Position numbers and translations under genes: made by a program. The notes below the pieces were generated by a model that did not search any database, was not told where the DNA came from, and was given only the letters and a program-made list of their open reading frames with translations. Below, in pieces: positions 9,524 to 18,817 of a DNA stretch of 64,000 bases. Each line of letters starts with the position of its first letter. Position 1 is the first letter of the stretch. Origin of the DNA: Arenicella chitinivorans (lineage in GTDB: Bacteria > Pseudomonadota > Gammaproteobacteria > Arenicellales > Arenicellaceae); contig NZ_BMXA01000008.1 of the NCBI RefSeq assembly GCF_014651515.1, forward strand, positions 104,175 to 168,174, in the 5' to 3' direction.

Positions 9524-9646
9524 GATTTTTCACGGTGCTAGGAAATTGATCCGAACACTGATAGAGTTGACGCACTCATAGCCTCTATGCAGTTCGTCAA
9601 GGTTATATACTCAGGAGTAACAAGGCGACCGCGCTGAGATTTTTTG

Positions 9647-10546
9647 GTGAATCAGAAGATGCAAAGTACACCAGCATCGAGAGCTCTGGCAGTTCTCGTG
9701 TTCCTGATAATGTCAGCGTATTCGGCCTGGAGCTGGTTCTTCCAACTTGGCCTTTACGGCATTCTAATTCGCGCTCAGTTTAACTTTTTTGCAGTCCACT
9801 ACCCAGTGATCACCGCGATTGCCATGTGGATTGTATTGGCACTGGTGCCGCTGTCCACCTTGTTTAAAAGTCAGCGCAAACACGAGTTTCAGTTAAGTTA
9901 CGACCAACTCGCGCAGCAACTGAAACTTCGCTCTGCCGCCCTCGCTTTCTGGTTGCTCGTCAGTGGCGCGCTGGCGTACGGCTGCTACGCCATATCCAAA
10001 CAGCTCCCATCAATTGAGCAGGCTGCCATCTCAATTAAACCCGACACGATTCAAGCTGACTCACTGCTCAGTGTAAGCAGAAACTGGTTCACCAAGGTTA
10101 GCATCGACGGCGATGCGGTCCCAAACAGCCGAGTACTCGAAGAAGACGCGTTACACGAAGGCACAACAGTCTTCCGACGTTACATCCCTATCCGTGACGC
10201 GCACAATTCTCAAAGCCATGTCCACTTCGTTGAGTTGCTGCGCTCAGACTCAGTTCAGCGCATCAACCGTGCACCGGTGGAAATGACCGGTTATGTACTA
10301 CCGCGAGCAGTTCCGGTGCTGGTTCGTCAGTCGTTTACCCAGGATGGGCTGGTATTGGCCAAGTATGCGTTCGTCATCGGACAAAACCCAGTCGATGGAC
10401 GCACTTTGTTTCGTATTGCCACGGCTATTCTCTTGTTGGTCTCTCTATTTTTATTGTTGGCTCTGTTGCAGTCACCGTTTCACAACCGACATAAGCTGCA
10501 AGCACAACGCGCTCACCAGGGGCGTGAGCAGCATGTAGACTGGTAG
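9647..10546 (+). CDS. Membrane protein of unknown function
   Basis: I do not recognise a family. The protein of about 299 residues has two N-terminal hydrophobic segments, a third near residues 95-115, a soluble and probably periplasmic region of about 130 residues, and a final membrane segment (FRIATAILLLVSLFLLLALL) followed by a basic tail. The start is uncertain: GTG at 9647 and ATG at 9659 are both possible and neither has a strong ribosome site. It ends 7 nt before the TRIC-like channel gene, so the two are probably co-transcribed. Confidence 0.65.
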   Translation: MNQKMQSTPASRALAVLVFLIMSAYSAWSWFFQLGLYGILIRAQFNFFAVHYPVITAIAMWIVLALVPLSTLFKSQRKHEFQLSYDQLAQQLKLRSAALAFWLLVSGALAYGCYAISKQLPSIEQAAISIKPDTIQADSLLSVSRNWFTKVSIDGDAVPNSRVLEEDALHEGTTVFRRYIPIRDAHNSQSHVHFVELLRSDSVQRINRAPVEMTGYVLPRAVPVLVRQSFTQDGLVLAKYAFVIGQNPVDGRTLFRIATAILLLVSLFLLLALLQSPFHNRHKLQAQRAHQGREQHVDW

Positions 10547-10553
10547 ATCAGCC

Positions 10554-11171
10554 ATGACCGTATCCCCCGTTCTAATTCTCGATTTGCTTGGTGTATTCGT
10601 GTTTGGTCTGAGTGGCGCACTCGCCGCAGCACGCAAAGAAATGGACATCTTTGGATACGTGGTTTTGGCTCTGTTACCGGCAATCGGCGGCGGAACAGTT
10701 CGCGACTTGATTCTCAACACATCGGTCTTCTGGATTGATCAGTCTATTTATATTTTGGTGGCGGCCAGTGCCGGTGTCGTGGTCTATTTTTTTTCAGTCC
10801 GAGTTGGCCAGCGTTATAATGTGCTCAAATGGGCCGATGCGTTGGGGCTGTCATTGTTTTGTGTCATGGGTGCGGCGAAAGCATTGACGCTAACCCACGA
10901 CCCGGTGATTGCGGTCACTATGGGCGTGGTCACAGCGGTGGTCGGTGGTATTCTGCGCGACGTTATTTGCAATGAAATACCTTTGATTCTCAAACGCGAA
11001 ATCTACGCCGTCGCTGCGTTCGTTGGCTCGGCAGTGTATTGTATGGCAACCGCGTTTTCACTCTCCAGCCTGATATCAATGTTACTCGGCGGTACCTGCG
11101 CTTTCATCGTGCGAGCACTGGCTATCCGTCACCATTGGACCTTGCCGGTCCGCAGCGACGCCGACCAATAG
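10554..11171 (+). CDS. TRIC-type cation channel family protein (UPF0126/YadS-like)
   Basis: This 205-residue inner-membrane protein has seven hydrophobic segments built as two repeats of three plus one. Each repeat carries the glycine-rich signature of the family: AIGGGTVRDLI and AVVGGILRDVI. Proteins of this family are prokaryotic relatives of the trimeric intracellular cation (TRIC) channels and are thought to pass monovalent cations. It follows the unknown membrane protein by 7 nt. Confidence 0.88.
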   Translation: MTVSPVLILDLLGVFVFGLSGALAAARKEMDIFGYVVLALLPAIGGGTVRDLILNTSVFWIDQSIYILVAASAGVVVYFFSVRVGQRYNVLKWADALGLSLFCVMGAAKALTLTHDPVIAVTMGVVTAVVGGILRDVICNEIPLILKREIYAVAAFVGSAVYCMATAFSLSSLISMLLGGTCAFIVRALAIRHHWTLPVRSDADQ

Positions 11172-11305
11172 CCCCAACACGCCCCACCGTCCAACTGTTT
11201 CCAACGCTGTCGTTTCCCTGCGACTCTGGTATGCTGATAAAGTACTTGGTTTTGACCAAAGTGCGCGCAGTCGTCACACACGACTGAAGTCACGATTCAA
11301 CGATG

Positions 11306-11314
11306 AGGAGGAGG
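11306..11314 (+). promoter_or_regulatory. Strong Shine-Dalgarno AGGAGGAGG that fixes the start at 11324
   Basis: AGGAGGAGG ends 9 nt before ATG 11324. An upstream in-frame ATG at 11303 would place this purine run inside the coding region, so the downstream ATG is the likely start. Confidence 0.75.
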
Positions 11315-11323
11315 ATTCTACTG

Positions 11324-11704
11324 ATGCACATAGAGCACCTGACAACCCAGGTTTCGGCTTCTGATCAACTAAGCGTAGAAGATGTTCAACAAATTGCCAA
11401 CATGGGTGTGGAACTGCTGGTTTGCAATCGACCTGATGGAGAAGACGAAGGGCAGACACCGTATGCTGACATCGCTGCGGAAGCGAAACGGCTGGGCATG
11501 GAACCGGTTCTAATGCCATTTTCGTCCTATCAAATCACCGAGTCTGATCGGGATAAATTTATCACGCTCATCGAAACGCGCAAACGCATACACACCTATT
11601 GCCGATCTGGCGCTCGCTGTAAACGTTTATGGCGTCAGGCCAACTCGGTGGTCGGCGGCGAGGAAGAGTACAATCGATGCCACACCACAGAATCTAACGC
11701 CTGA
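11324..11704 (+). CDS. DUF442 / TIGR01244-type phosphatase or sulfurtransferase domain protein
   Basis: This 126-residue cytoplasmic protein has the fold of dual-specificity phosphatases found in beta-lactamase-hydrolase-like proteins. Visible family features are the N-terminal LTTQVSASDQLS segment, CNRPDGEDEGQTP, and the phosphate-loop motif YCRSGARCKRLW with its catalytic cysteine. The substrate is unknown; relatives are linked to sulfide or persulfide metabolism and to phosphatase activity. The C-terminal tail after the P-loop is short. It stands alone between the TRIC gene and a convergent peptidase gene. Confidence 0.8.
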   Translation: MHIEHLTTQVSASDQLSVEDVQQIANMGVELLVCNRPDGEDEGQTPYADIAAEAKRLGMEPVLMPFSSYQITESDRDKFITLIETRKRIHTYCRSGARCKRLWRQANSVVGGEEEYNRCHTTESNA

Positions 11705-11726
11705 CGCAATCAGCAAGCTGCACGCA

Positions 11727-13877
11727 TTACTTTAAGTGCTGCCAAAGATGGGTGTAAGCTAGGGCTATACGCTTGGCCAATTGATCGCTGGTGGCGCTAC
11801 CTTTGTGCCCACCTTCGGTGTTTTCGTAATAATCCACTTCGTAACCATAGGCCATCATCTTCGCTGCCATCTTTCGCGCATGACCCGGGTGTACGCGGTC
11901 GTCCAGCGTTGAAGTGAAGAAGAACACAGGTGGATAATCCATTTTTGCGCGCAAATTTTGATATGGACTGTACGCACGTATAAATTCCCAATCCGCGGTA
12001 TCTGGGTCCCCGTATTCAGCCATCCAACTCGCGCCGGCTAACAAGGTGTGATACCGCTTCATATCAAGCAGAGGCACACCGCAAATAACCGCACCATACA
12101 GATCTGGCCGACGCAGCATGGTCGCACCGACTAACAATCCACCATTGGAGCGGCCCTCAATTCCCAAGTGCTTGGCACGCGTGATGCCACGTTTGATCAA
12201 ATCTTCCGCCACCGCTTCAAAATCTTCATACGAACGCAGCTTATTCTCTTGCAACGCAGCAGCATGCCAAGCCGGCCCGTATTCGCCGCCACCTCGAATA
12301 TTTGCCAGCACAAACACGCCGCCGCGCTCGAGCCAAGCTTTACCGTACACTCCGTTCAGCGCTTCATACGAGCCGGAGTAGGAAGGTGTTAATGACACCC
12401 TGAAACCACCATAAGAGAACATCAACGTTGGGTTTGTACCATTGAGCTTGGTGTCTTTGCGCATCACCACAAAATAGGGCACCTTGGTACCGTCAGCCGA
12501 TTCAGCGAAATACTGTGTAACCTTCATTGCCTCACTGTTGAATGTAGCGGACTGCTGTCGCACTGTGGACACCGTGAGTTTGTCGTCAATAAAGAGTAAT
12601 GTTGGTGGCGTAATAAATCCTTCGTAGCGTACAAAAAACTCCCCGGAGGTTTTATCACCAGCGGCAAAGGTAATCGTACCAGAGGCTGGCAAGTCGATTT
12701 TTTGCTGGCGCCATGATGCCCCATCTCGACTAAAACGGTAAATCTGCGATTGAACATTCTGTAAGGTCGTGATCAAGATGGTTTTATCCATTACCACCAC
12801 CATGTCAATCACCGTAGTCGCATCCGGTTCCATTAACACCGTGATCTTAGCTTTGGTAACCGCGCTGTCTGAACGAACACTGTGCGGCGGAACGAGCAAC
12901 ACTGTCCCAAGCTTATAGTGCTGGCCCGCATAGACCCAGTCCCGCTTCAGCGATACCACCAACTCACCATCAACGACTCCCTCAACGGCGGCTAAATCCG
13001 GAAGCTCGAGCGGAATTGCTTTACCGCCTTCATGCAGGTAGTAGCGACGGGACCAAAACGACAGGCTCTCTGTAATCAGCATGAGCGGGGTAGTGTCATG
13101 TTTAAAGTATTGCGCTGCCACCGAAACCGAACTCGCCGGTGTGGTGAACAATGGCATGGCGGACGTCAGAGGCGTCCCACGTTTCCATAGTTTGACCGTG
13201 CGAGGATAGCCGGATTCAGTCATCGAATCGGCGCCGAAATTTGTCGCCACAATGATCTCGTCGGCATTGACCCAACTCGCGCTCATTTTTGCCGTCGGCA
13301 AAGTAAAACCATCTTTCACAAAACGCATGGATTCGAGGTCGAACTCACGTAGTTCACTGGCATCGGTTCCGCCAGGAGACAAGCTAACCAGACAACGTTT
13401 GTTATCTGGTGCATGACAAACCATTTCCTGCAACACCCAGTTCTGGTTCTCCTTTGCTGAGAGCGCATCAATATCCAACACCGTCTGCCATTGTGGTGAC
13501 CCCTGTTTGAAATCCGCTAGAGGACTACGCTGTAACACACCCCTAGGGTGTTCAGTCGACTTACTTAGATAGTAAATCCAATCACCGCGCTGTGTGATCT
13601 CCGGTAATTTGTCTGTACGCGTTAAAGCATCGAGTGCATCCGCATAGATTTGATCGTACAACGGATGCTTACCAAGCTTAACCTGAGATGTTTTGTTTTG
13701 TGCTTGAACCCAATCAAGCGCTTTATCACCCTGAATTTCTTCGAGCCACACATACGGGTCCGCCTCGTTGGCTGAAACCGAGGAGGCGGTGTAAACGACC
13801 AGTAACGCACTGGCAACAACGGCGCGCACAAGCGCGGAAATCGGTAAGGGTATGCTCATAAACTGTGCTCTATTCAT
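11727..13877 (-). CDS. Secreted prolyl oligopeptidase family (S9A) serine peptidase
   Basis: This enzyme cleaves short peptides, typically after proline. It has a signal peptide (to about residue 36), the N-terminal DPYVWLEEI motif, a seven-bladed propeller (about 90-435) and an alpha/beta-hydrolase catalytic domain. The triad is visible: Ser577 in GRSNGG, an aspartate in LDDRVHP (about 659) and His691 in GGHKG. Length (716) is normal for S9A. An ATG seven codons in (MSIPLPI) could be the start. It is divergent from the LuxR-hydrolase fusion at 14101. Confidence 0.93.
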   Translation of the reverse strand: MNRAQFMSIPLPISALVRAVVASALLVVYTASSVSANEADPYVWLEEIQGDKALDWVQAQNKTSQVKLGKHPLYDQIYADALDALTRTDKLPEITQRGDWIYYLSKSTEHPRGVLQRSPLADFKQGSPQWQTVLDIDALSAKENQNWVLQEMVCHAPDNKRCLVSLSPGGTDASELREFDLESMRFVKDGFTLPTAKMSASWVNADEIIVATNFGADSMTESGYPRTVKLWKRGTPLTSAMPLFTTPASSVSVAAQYFKHDTTPLMLITESLSFWSRRYYLHEGGKAIPLELPDLAAVEGVVDGELVVSLKRDWVYAGQHYKLGTVLLVPPHSVRSDSAVTKAKITVLMEPDATTVIDMVVVMDKTILITTLQNVQSQIYRFSRDGASWRQQKIDLPASGTITFAAGDKTSGEFFVRYEGFITPPTLLFIDDKLTVSTVRQQSATFNSEAMKVTQYFAESADGTKVPYFVVMRKDTKLNGTNPTLMFSYGGFRVSLTPSYSGSYEALNGVYGKAWLERGGVFVLANIRGGGEYGPAWHAAALQENKLRSYEDFEAVAEDLIKRGITRAKHLGIEGRSNGGLLVGATMLRRPDLYGAVICGVPLLDMKRYHTLLAGASWMAEYGDPDTADWEFIRAYSPYQNLRAKMDYPPVFFFTSTLDDRVHPGHARKMAAKMMAYGYEVDYYENTEGGHKGSATSDQLAKRIALAYTHLWQHLK

Positions 13878-13987
13878 TCAATCTGCTAAGTGATCCCCTG
13901 ATGTCTTTCGCGGTAGACTTTTCCATTGTCATGCGGCAACAGGGCGCATTCTACTCACAACGATAACACACCTTTAAAGTGAGCATA

Positions 13988-14026
13988 ATAGGCCACTAGT
14001 TTGCGTTCACCAAACGGAAGGCCTAT
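13988..14026. repeat. Nested inverted repeat upstream of the LuxR-hydrolase gene
   Basis: ATAGGCC (13988-13994) and GGCCTAT (14020-14026) form the outer stem, and GTTTG/CAAAC form an inner stem. It lies between two divergent promoters and could be a regulator site or a transcribed hairpin; nothing distinguishes the two. Confidence 0.35.
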
Positions 14027-14100
14027 GATGTTTTCATCGATAAGTCATCGCCCCATGATCGACTGACGATACTCATTCTCGGTTCACGACTCGACAACCT

Positions 14101-15744
14101 ATGAGCAACTCAAGTTTCAGTAGCTTGATCTACCGAATCATCGGCAAACCAGAGCGTTGGCACGATGAGTATATTGTTGACATGATGCAACAGTATTTGA
14201 ATGAAGCAGACGACTTCGACGACCCAGACAACATCATGGAACTCGCTGCTGGTGACCAGATACTCTCGCGCCTACAGCAAGGCAATGTTGCCCTCGCAGC
14301 GTTCAACACGCTGCTGGACAAAAGCCGTTTCAAAATGATTATTCTGGACGACGAATTACGGCCGATCTACCACAACAGTCGAGCAGACCGATTACTCAAC
14401 TATCTGCAAGCCGGCAGCGAAACCCTTCGTGAAGACCTGTTGACACTGATCAACCAGCTACCGAGCCCGGGTTCTCTGGAAAACCAACTCATCGCGCTGG
14501 ATTTCTTCGATCAGAACGGCGAGCAGTTGTACTTGCGGCGGATTCGAAGTCAAGTGCGTGACCACAACAGTCCAACACATTTTCATATTCTGATGGTGCT
14601 CGACAAAGAGCAGGTCAACCAACGGCTGAACCCCGAACTGGTGGCTCGTTACGGCTTGACCGAAAAAGAACAGCAGGTGTTGCTTAGATTGGTGCACGGC
14701 AGCACCATAAATCAGATCGCGGACGCCATTTTTGTGAGCGAGAATACGGTTAAATCCCACCTCAAATCCATATTTCGCAAAACCAGCAGCAATTCTCAGG
14801 CCGGCGTAGTTAGCCTAATATTAACGCACGAATCGCAAGTACTGGATTCGTACTTTGACTCTGACATCACCACCGTCAGCCCGCAAAACGATCACGCGAA
14901 CGATCGAGAAGTGACACTCGCAAACGGTCAAAGAATTGCTTACTGCGAATACGGCCCAGCGGAAGGACGTCCACTGCTCGTATTCCACAGCGGCTTCGGC
15001 TCTCGGCTTGCGATTCCGCCCGACTACGAAACCATCTGCGCGCGAACCAATCGACGTGTCATCATTCCTGATCGGCCAGGTATCGGTAAAACACGCTTTA
15101 TCGCCGGACACCCAGCACAGTGGAACACCCAACTCACCGAATTCATCGATCTCCTCAATATCGGCGACTATGATCTGTTAGGTAGCGTGATTGCCTGTCA
15201 AATGGCAATGAGTTTCGCGGCACAAGCTGACAATCGCTTACAGCGCGTTATACTAACGTCGCCGGTGGTACTGAATACTGCTGCGGATGCCCGGTATCTG
15301 ACCGAGATTCTGGCACCTGCTGCTCGTTATGTGAAGGTATCGCCACAATTCGCCAAAGAGATCTACGAATTGTGGCTAAAGAGCGTCACTCTCAATTTGG
15401 ATGCACATTATCCAAGCATGCTGCGAGCCAGCGTCGGTAGTGCCGAGCGTTCTCAATTCGAGCAACAAGGCATTATTCAGCTACTGACCGATGTGTTCAA
15501 AGAAGGTGCGCGCCATACCCTTAATGGCATATTGCATGAGATGGTGTTTTGTATGACCCCACTAAATCTCGATCCAAACCAATTCAACAAGCCCATTGAG
15601 CTTTGGTACGGCACCGAAGATAAGCGCATCACCGAAGCCGGGGTTCATGCACTTAGCAAACAATTCAATAACTGCACATTGCACGTGCGTGAAGGTTACA
15701 GCGAGCACCTGTACTATGCCTTGTTTGAAGAAATCATCCAGTAA
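14101..15744 (+). CDS. LuxR-type regulator fused to a nucleophile-less alpha/beta-hydrolase domain
   Basis: The 547-residue protein has an N-terminal PAS-like region (about 65-170), a LuxR helix-turn-helix (about 183-242, with LTEKEQQVLLRLVHG and SENTVKSHLKSIFRK), and a C-terminal alpha/beta-hydrolase domain (about 268-547). In the hydrolase the nucleophile elbow, normally G-x-S-x-G, reads GSVIAC (361-366), so valine occupies the serine position. The acid (Asp507) and histidine (His536) are still present. I infer a ligand-sensing pseudo-enzyme that controls transcription, in the way plant D14/GID1-type hydrolase folds act as receptors. Its ligand and targets are unknown. Confidence 0.82.
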   Translation: MSNSSFSSLIYRIIGKPERWHDEYIVDMMQQYLNEADDFDDPDNIMELAAGDQILSRLQQGNVALAAFNTLLDKSRFKMIILDDELRPIYHNSRADRLLNYLQAGSETLREDLLTLINQLPSPGSLENQLIALDFFDQNGEQLYLRRIRSQVRDHNSPTHFHILMVLDKEQVNQRLNPELVARYGLTEKEQQVLLRLVHGSTINQIADAIFVSENTVKSHLKSIFRKTSSNSQAGVVSLILTHESQVLDSYFDSDITTVSPQNDHANDREVTLANGQRIAYCEYGPAEGRPLLVFHSGFGSRLAIPPDYETICARTNRRVIIPDRPGIGKTRFIAGHPAQWNTQLTEFIDLLNIGDYDLLGSVIACQMAMSFAAQADNRLQRVILTSPVVLNTAADARYLTEILAPAARYVKVSPQFAKEIYELWLKSVTLNLDAHYPSMLRASVGSAERSQFEQQGIIQLLTDVFKEGARHTLNGILHEMVFCMTPLNLDPNQFNKPIELWYGTEDKRITEAGVHALSKQFNNCTLHVREGYSEHLYYALFEEIIQ

Positions 15745-15816
15745 CCGATAAAATTCGCGCCCAAACCTAAAGTGGCCTGTTACACTCGCCACAGCATAAC
15801 CTGACGCCCTATTGGT

Positions 15817-16869
15817 ATGACCATCACCACTAATCGACGCATTCTGGCTATTGATCCGATCTGTTCACCCAGTGAGCTGGTCGAACGTTTTCCCTCTTCT
15901 GACGCCGTTGCCGAACTCGTCCAAGCTACGCGCAATCGTATCAGCGATATTCTGCATAAGCGTGATGACCGATTACTGGTCATCACGGGTCCCTGCTCGG
16001 TGCATGACCCTAAGTCAGCACTCGAATACGCCGAGCGACTCGCACCCCTGCGAGCCCAGTACGCGAACAGCCTTGAACTGGTGATGCGTGTGTATTTTGA
16101 GAAACCACGTACCACAATAGGTTGGAAAGGCCTGATCAATGATCCCGACCTGAATCAAAGCTACAACGTCGATAAAGGCTTGGCGGTGGCTCGAAAAGTA
16201 TTGTTAGACATCAACTCACTCGGGATTCCGGCCGCGTGTGAATTTCTGGATGCCGTGACTGGCCAGTATTACGCTGATCTGGTGAGTTGGGGCGCAATTG
16301 GAGCCCGTACAACCGAAAGTCAGGTGCACCGCGAACTGGCGTCCGGCCTATCTTGCCCAATCGGTTTCAAAAACGGCACCAAAGGTGATGTGGATATTGC
16401 CGCCGATGCAGTAATCGCTGCACGTGCTCAACATATTTTCTTAAGCCCAACCGAGCTGGGAACCACGGCACAATTCACCACGGCTGGCAACGATGACGGA
16501 CATATTATTCTGCGTGGCGGCAGTCAGCCAAATTACGATGAGCAGAGTGTGGCTGATGCCGTGACAATGTTGCAAGACCGTGGCATTGATACTGGCATCA
16601 TGATCGACTTCAGTCATGCCAACAGCCAGAAACAATATCAAAATCAACTGCGTGTTGGGACTGATGTAGCGAACCAGATTGCGGACGGTAACACCAACAT
16701 AGTGAGCTGCATGATCGAAAGCCACCTGATCGAAGGCAAACAACCCATCGCGCCGGCAGACCAACTGGTCTACGGCCAGAGTATTACTGATGCCTGCATT
16801 GGGTTTGCACAAACCGAAACGCTGCTGCAAACCTTGTCGGAAGCCGTACTCGAGCGACGCAGAAAATAG
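15817..16869 (+). CDS. 3-deoxy-7-phosphoheptulonate (DAHP) synthase, class I AroF/G/H type
   Basis: This cytoplasmic enzyme joins phosphoenolpyruvate and erythrose 4-phosphate in the first step of the shikimate pathway. The 350-residue protein closely follows the E. coli AroG pattern: LLVITGPCSVHDP, MRVYFEKPRTT, GWKGLINDP, GAIGARTTESQ, SGLSCPIGFKNGT, and IDFSHANSQKQ with its metal-binding residues. I cannot tell which feedback isoform (Phe, Tyr or Trp) this is, so no symbol is given. It stands alone; no leader peptide or TyrR-type box was seen upstream. Confidence 0.95.
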   Translation: MTITTNRRILAIDPICSPSELVERFPSSDAVAELVQATRNRISDILHKRDDRLLVITGPCSVHDPKSALEYAERLAPLRAQYANSLELVMRVYFEKPRTTIGWKGLINDPDLNQSYNVDKGLAVARKVLLDINSLGIPAACEFLDAVTGQYYADLVSWGAIGARTTESQVHRELASGLSCPIGFKNGTKGDVDIAADAVIAARAQHIFLSPTELGTTAQFTTAGNDDGHIILRGGSQPNYDEQSVADAVTMLQDRGIDTGIMIDFSHANSQKQYQNQLRVGTDVANQIADGNTNIVSCMIESHLIEGKQPIAPADQLVYGQSITDACIGFAQTETLLQTLSEAVLERRRK

Positions 16870-16870
16870 C

Positions 16871-17380
16871 CTACTTATCTGCGATGGTTACCAAGCGCTT
16901 GATTGCTTCGGTTTTGACGTAATCAACCGCCTTCGCCAGTTCGTCCAGCCCGCTTGCATTGGTGCCGTTTGCCACCTCTTCGAAAATCACGAGAGATCCC
17001 GTCTCATGCGCTTGAATCGAAATGGTCCACACAACATCGACCGCCCGTTCCTGCAAAGGCCCAAAGGGCGCATCCAAGCGCAACATAGTTCCGGCAGCGA
17101 CATTGACTACGGTGCCGTGGATGACGGAGTTCCCCTCCCAGCGCTCGGCCCAAACACCGCCCGCGACGGGATCCAAACTCAAATTTCCTGCGTTTCCCGA
17201 GTAAGTATGCTCCGGGTGCCACCACAACTGCGGTTGAATTAACCGTTGCCAAAGCTGTGGCGGCGGTAACACAGAGCTGGCCTCTTGGCGCAAGGTGAAA
17301 TGGTCTGCACTGGCTTGAATCACGTCAGCCCGCACAGAAGGACACAACATCAACAAAAGAAGTAGTCCAACGCATCGCAT
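16871..17380 (-). CDS. Exported SRPBCC (START-like) domain protein
   Basis: The protein of 169 residues starts with a clear signal peptide (cleavage near SVRADV) and continues as a single SRPBCC-fold domain of the polyketide-cyclase/AHSA1 type. Typical features are the early LWQRLIQPQLWW helix, a GGVWAERW turn and a long C-terminal helix (LDELAKAVDYVKTEAIKRLV). Members bind hydrophobic ligands; a periplasmic one is less usual. It converges with DAHP synthase with only 1 nt between the stops. Function is unknown. Confidence 0.7.
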   Translation of the reverse strand: MRCVGLLLLLMLCPSVRADVIQASADHFTLRQEASSVLPPPQLWQRLIQPQLWWHPEHTYSGNAGNLSLDPVAGGVWAERWEGNSVIHGTVVNVAAGTMLRLDAPFGPLQERAVDVVWTISIQAHETGSLVIFEEVANGTNASGLDELAKAVDYVKTEAIKRLVTIADK

Positions 17381-17523
17381 TTGCCGTTCTCCAGATCAGT
17401 TTCAATTCAGTAAAACATACCATAGGCTTAACAGCGTCGATTTATATTTGACACCTATCTCTAGCCTTGACCCCATTTTTACACTATCGTTTCAGTCTTC
17501 CCCTTAGCTGTATCGAACGCGCC

Positions 17524-18810
17524 ATGCCCCAATCATCACTGCCACCGGCCACCAAAATACTCATCTTAAGCGGTTGTTTACTGCTGATGATGTCATTCGG
17601 TTTTCGCTCTTCGTTTGGACTATTTGTCAAACCGATGTCCGAGTTTCATGGCTGGGGCCGCGACACCATCGCGACCGCCCTCGCGATTCAGAATTTGAGC
17701 TGGGGCATTGTCGCTGTGTTCGCGGGCGGGTTGGCGGACCGGTTCGGTAACCTACGCATCATTTTAGCGGCAGTGGCCATGTATGCAGCTGGGATTCTAT
17801 GGATGGCCTTCGCTTCTGACAGCGTCGCCCTCAATGCCTCGGCTGGTGTGTTAGTCGGCGCTGGCGTAGCTGGCACCTCGTTTGGAATCGTTATACCCGC
17901 GCTGATGCGCGCCGTGCCCAAAGAGCGGCAACCCTGGGTAGCTGGCGTGGCCACCGCCGCTGGCTCGATGGGGCAGTTTTTATTGGTTCCGTTTTCACAG
18001 ACCCTAATCGATGTGTTCGGTTGGTTCTCGTCGCTGCAGATTCTCAGCGGTGTCACCTTACTCATGGTGGTGTTGGCAATTCCGCTGGCACCCTACTCAG
18101 GCTCGAATGAAGTCCACACTGGGCAAGCCGATCAACCAGTCATGGATGCCGTGCGTGAAGCATTCCAGCACAAGCATTACGTATTGCTGGTATTGGGCTT
18201 TTACGTTTGCGGGTTTCATCTGGCGTTTATCACTGTGCACTTACCGGCTTATCTGAGTGATCTTGGTTTCACAGCCAAGATTGGTGCGATGAGTCTGGCC
18301 GCCATTGGCGTGTCTAATATGATCGGCTCATATATGTCTGGAGTCTGGTCAGGTCGCTGGCCGAAGCAATCGATGCTGGCTTGGATATATCTATTGCGTG
18401 CGGTGGTGATAGCAATTTTCGTGGTCCTCCCGCCGAGCCTCGGCTCTATTCTATTTTTCAGCGTCGGCATCGGCTTGCTATGGCTGGCCACGGTTCCGCC
18501 TACCTCGGGCTTAGTGGCCGTGATGTTCGGTACGCGCTACATGGCCCTGCTGTATGGCATCGTCTTCCTGTCACATCAACTCGGCAGCTTTACCGGCGTC
18601 TATCTCGGTGGTTTCCTATATGAGCAATCCGACGCATTTGTCGCCGTCAGTGCATTTTGTGGACAATATCTCGGATTCGCAAGCTTCGGAGACGCGTCGC
18701 GCTACGATCTGGTGTGGTTGATCAACATCCTGCTCGGCGTACTGGCAGCGGTCATCCATTTACCAATTCGTGAACGCGCTGTCGGGCGCTTTGCACAGGC
18801 AAGCGCCTGA
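17524..18810 (+). CDS. Major facilitator superfamily transporter
   Basis: This 428-residue carrier has twelve predicted membrane segments. The N-terminal segment with FGLFVKPMSEFHGWGRD and the loop-2 motif GGLADRFGNLR point to the monocarboxylate/oxalate-formate-like branch of the MFS. I set the start at ATG 17524; the frame is open 57 nt further upstream but that would add a soluble, poorly placed N terminus. Substrate is not known, and the neighbours give no clue. Confidence 0.85.
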   Translation: MPQSSLPPATKILILSGCLLLMMSFGFRSSFGLFVKPMSEFHGWGRDTIATALAIQNLSWGIVAVFAGGLADRFGNLRIILAAVAMYAAGILWMAFASDSVALNASAGVLVGAGVAGTSFGIVIPALMRAVPKERQPWVAGVATAAGSMGQFLLVPFSQTLIDVFGWFSSLQILSGVTLLMVVLAIPLAPYSGSNEVHTGQADQPVMDAVREAFQHKHYVLLVLGFYVCGFHLAFITVHLPAYLSDLGFTAKIGAMSLAAIGVSNMIGSYMSGVWSGRWPKQSMLAWIYLLRAVVIAIFVVLPPSLGSILFFSVGIGLLWLATVPPTSGLVAVMFGTRYMALLYGIVFLSHQLGSFTGVYLGGFLYEQSDAFVAVSAFCGQYLGFASFGDASRYDLVWLINILLGVLAAVIHLPIRERAVGRFAQASA

Positions 18811-18817
18811 TGGTCTG

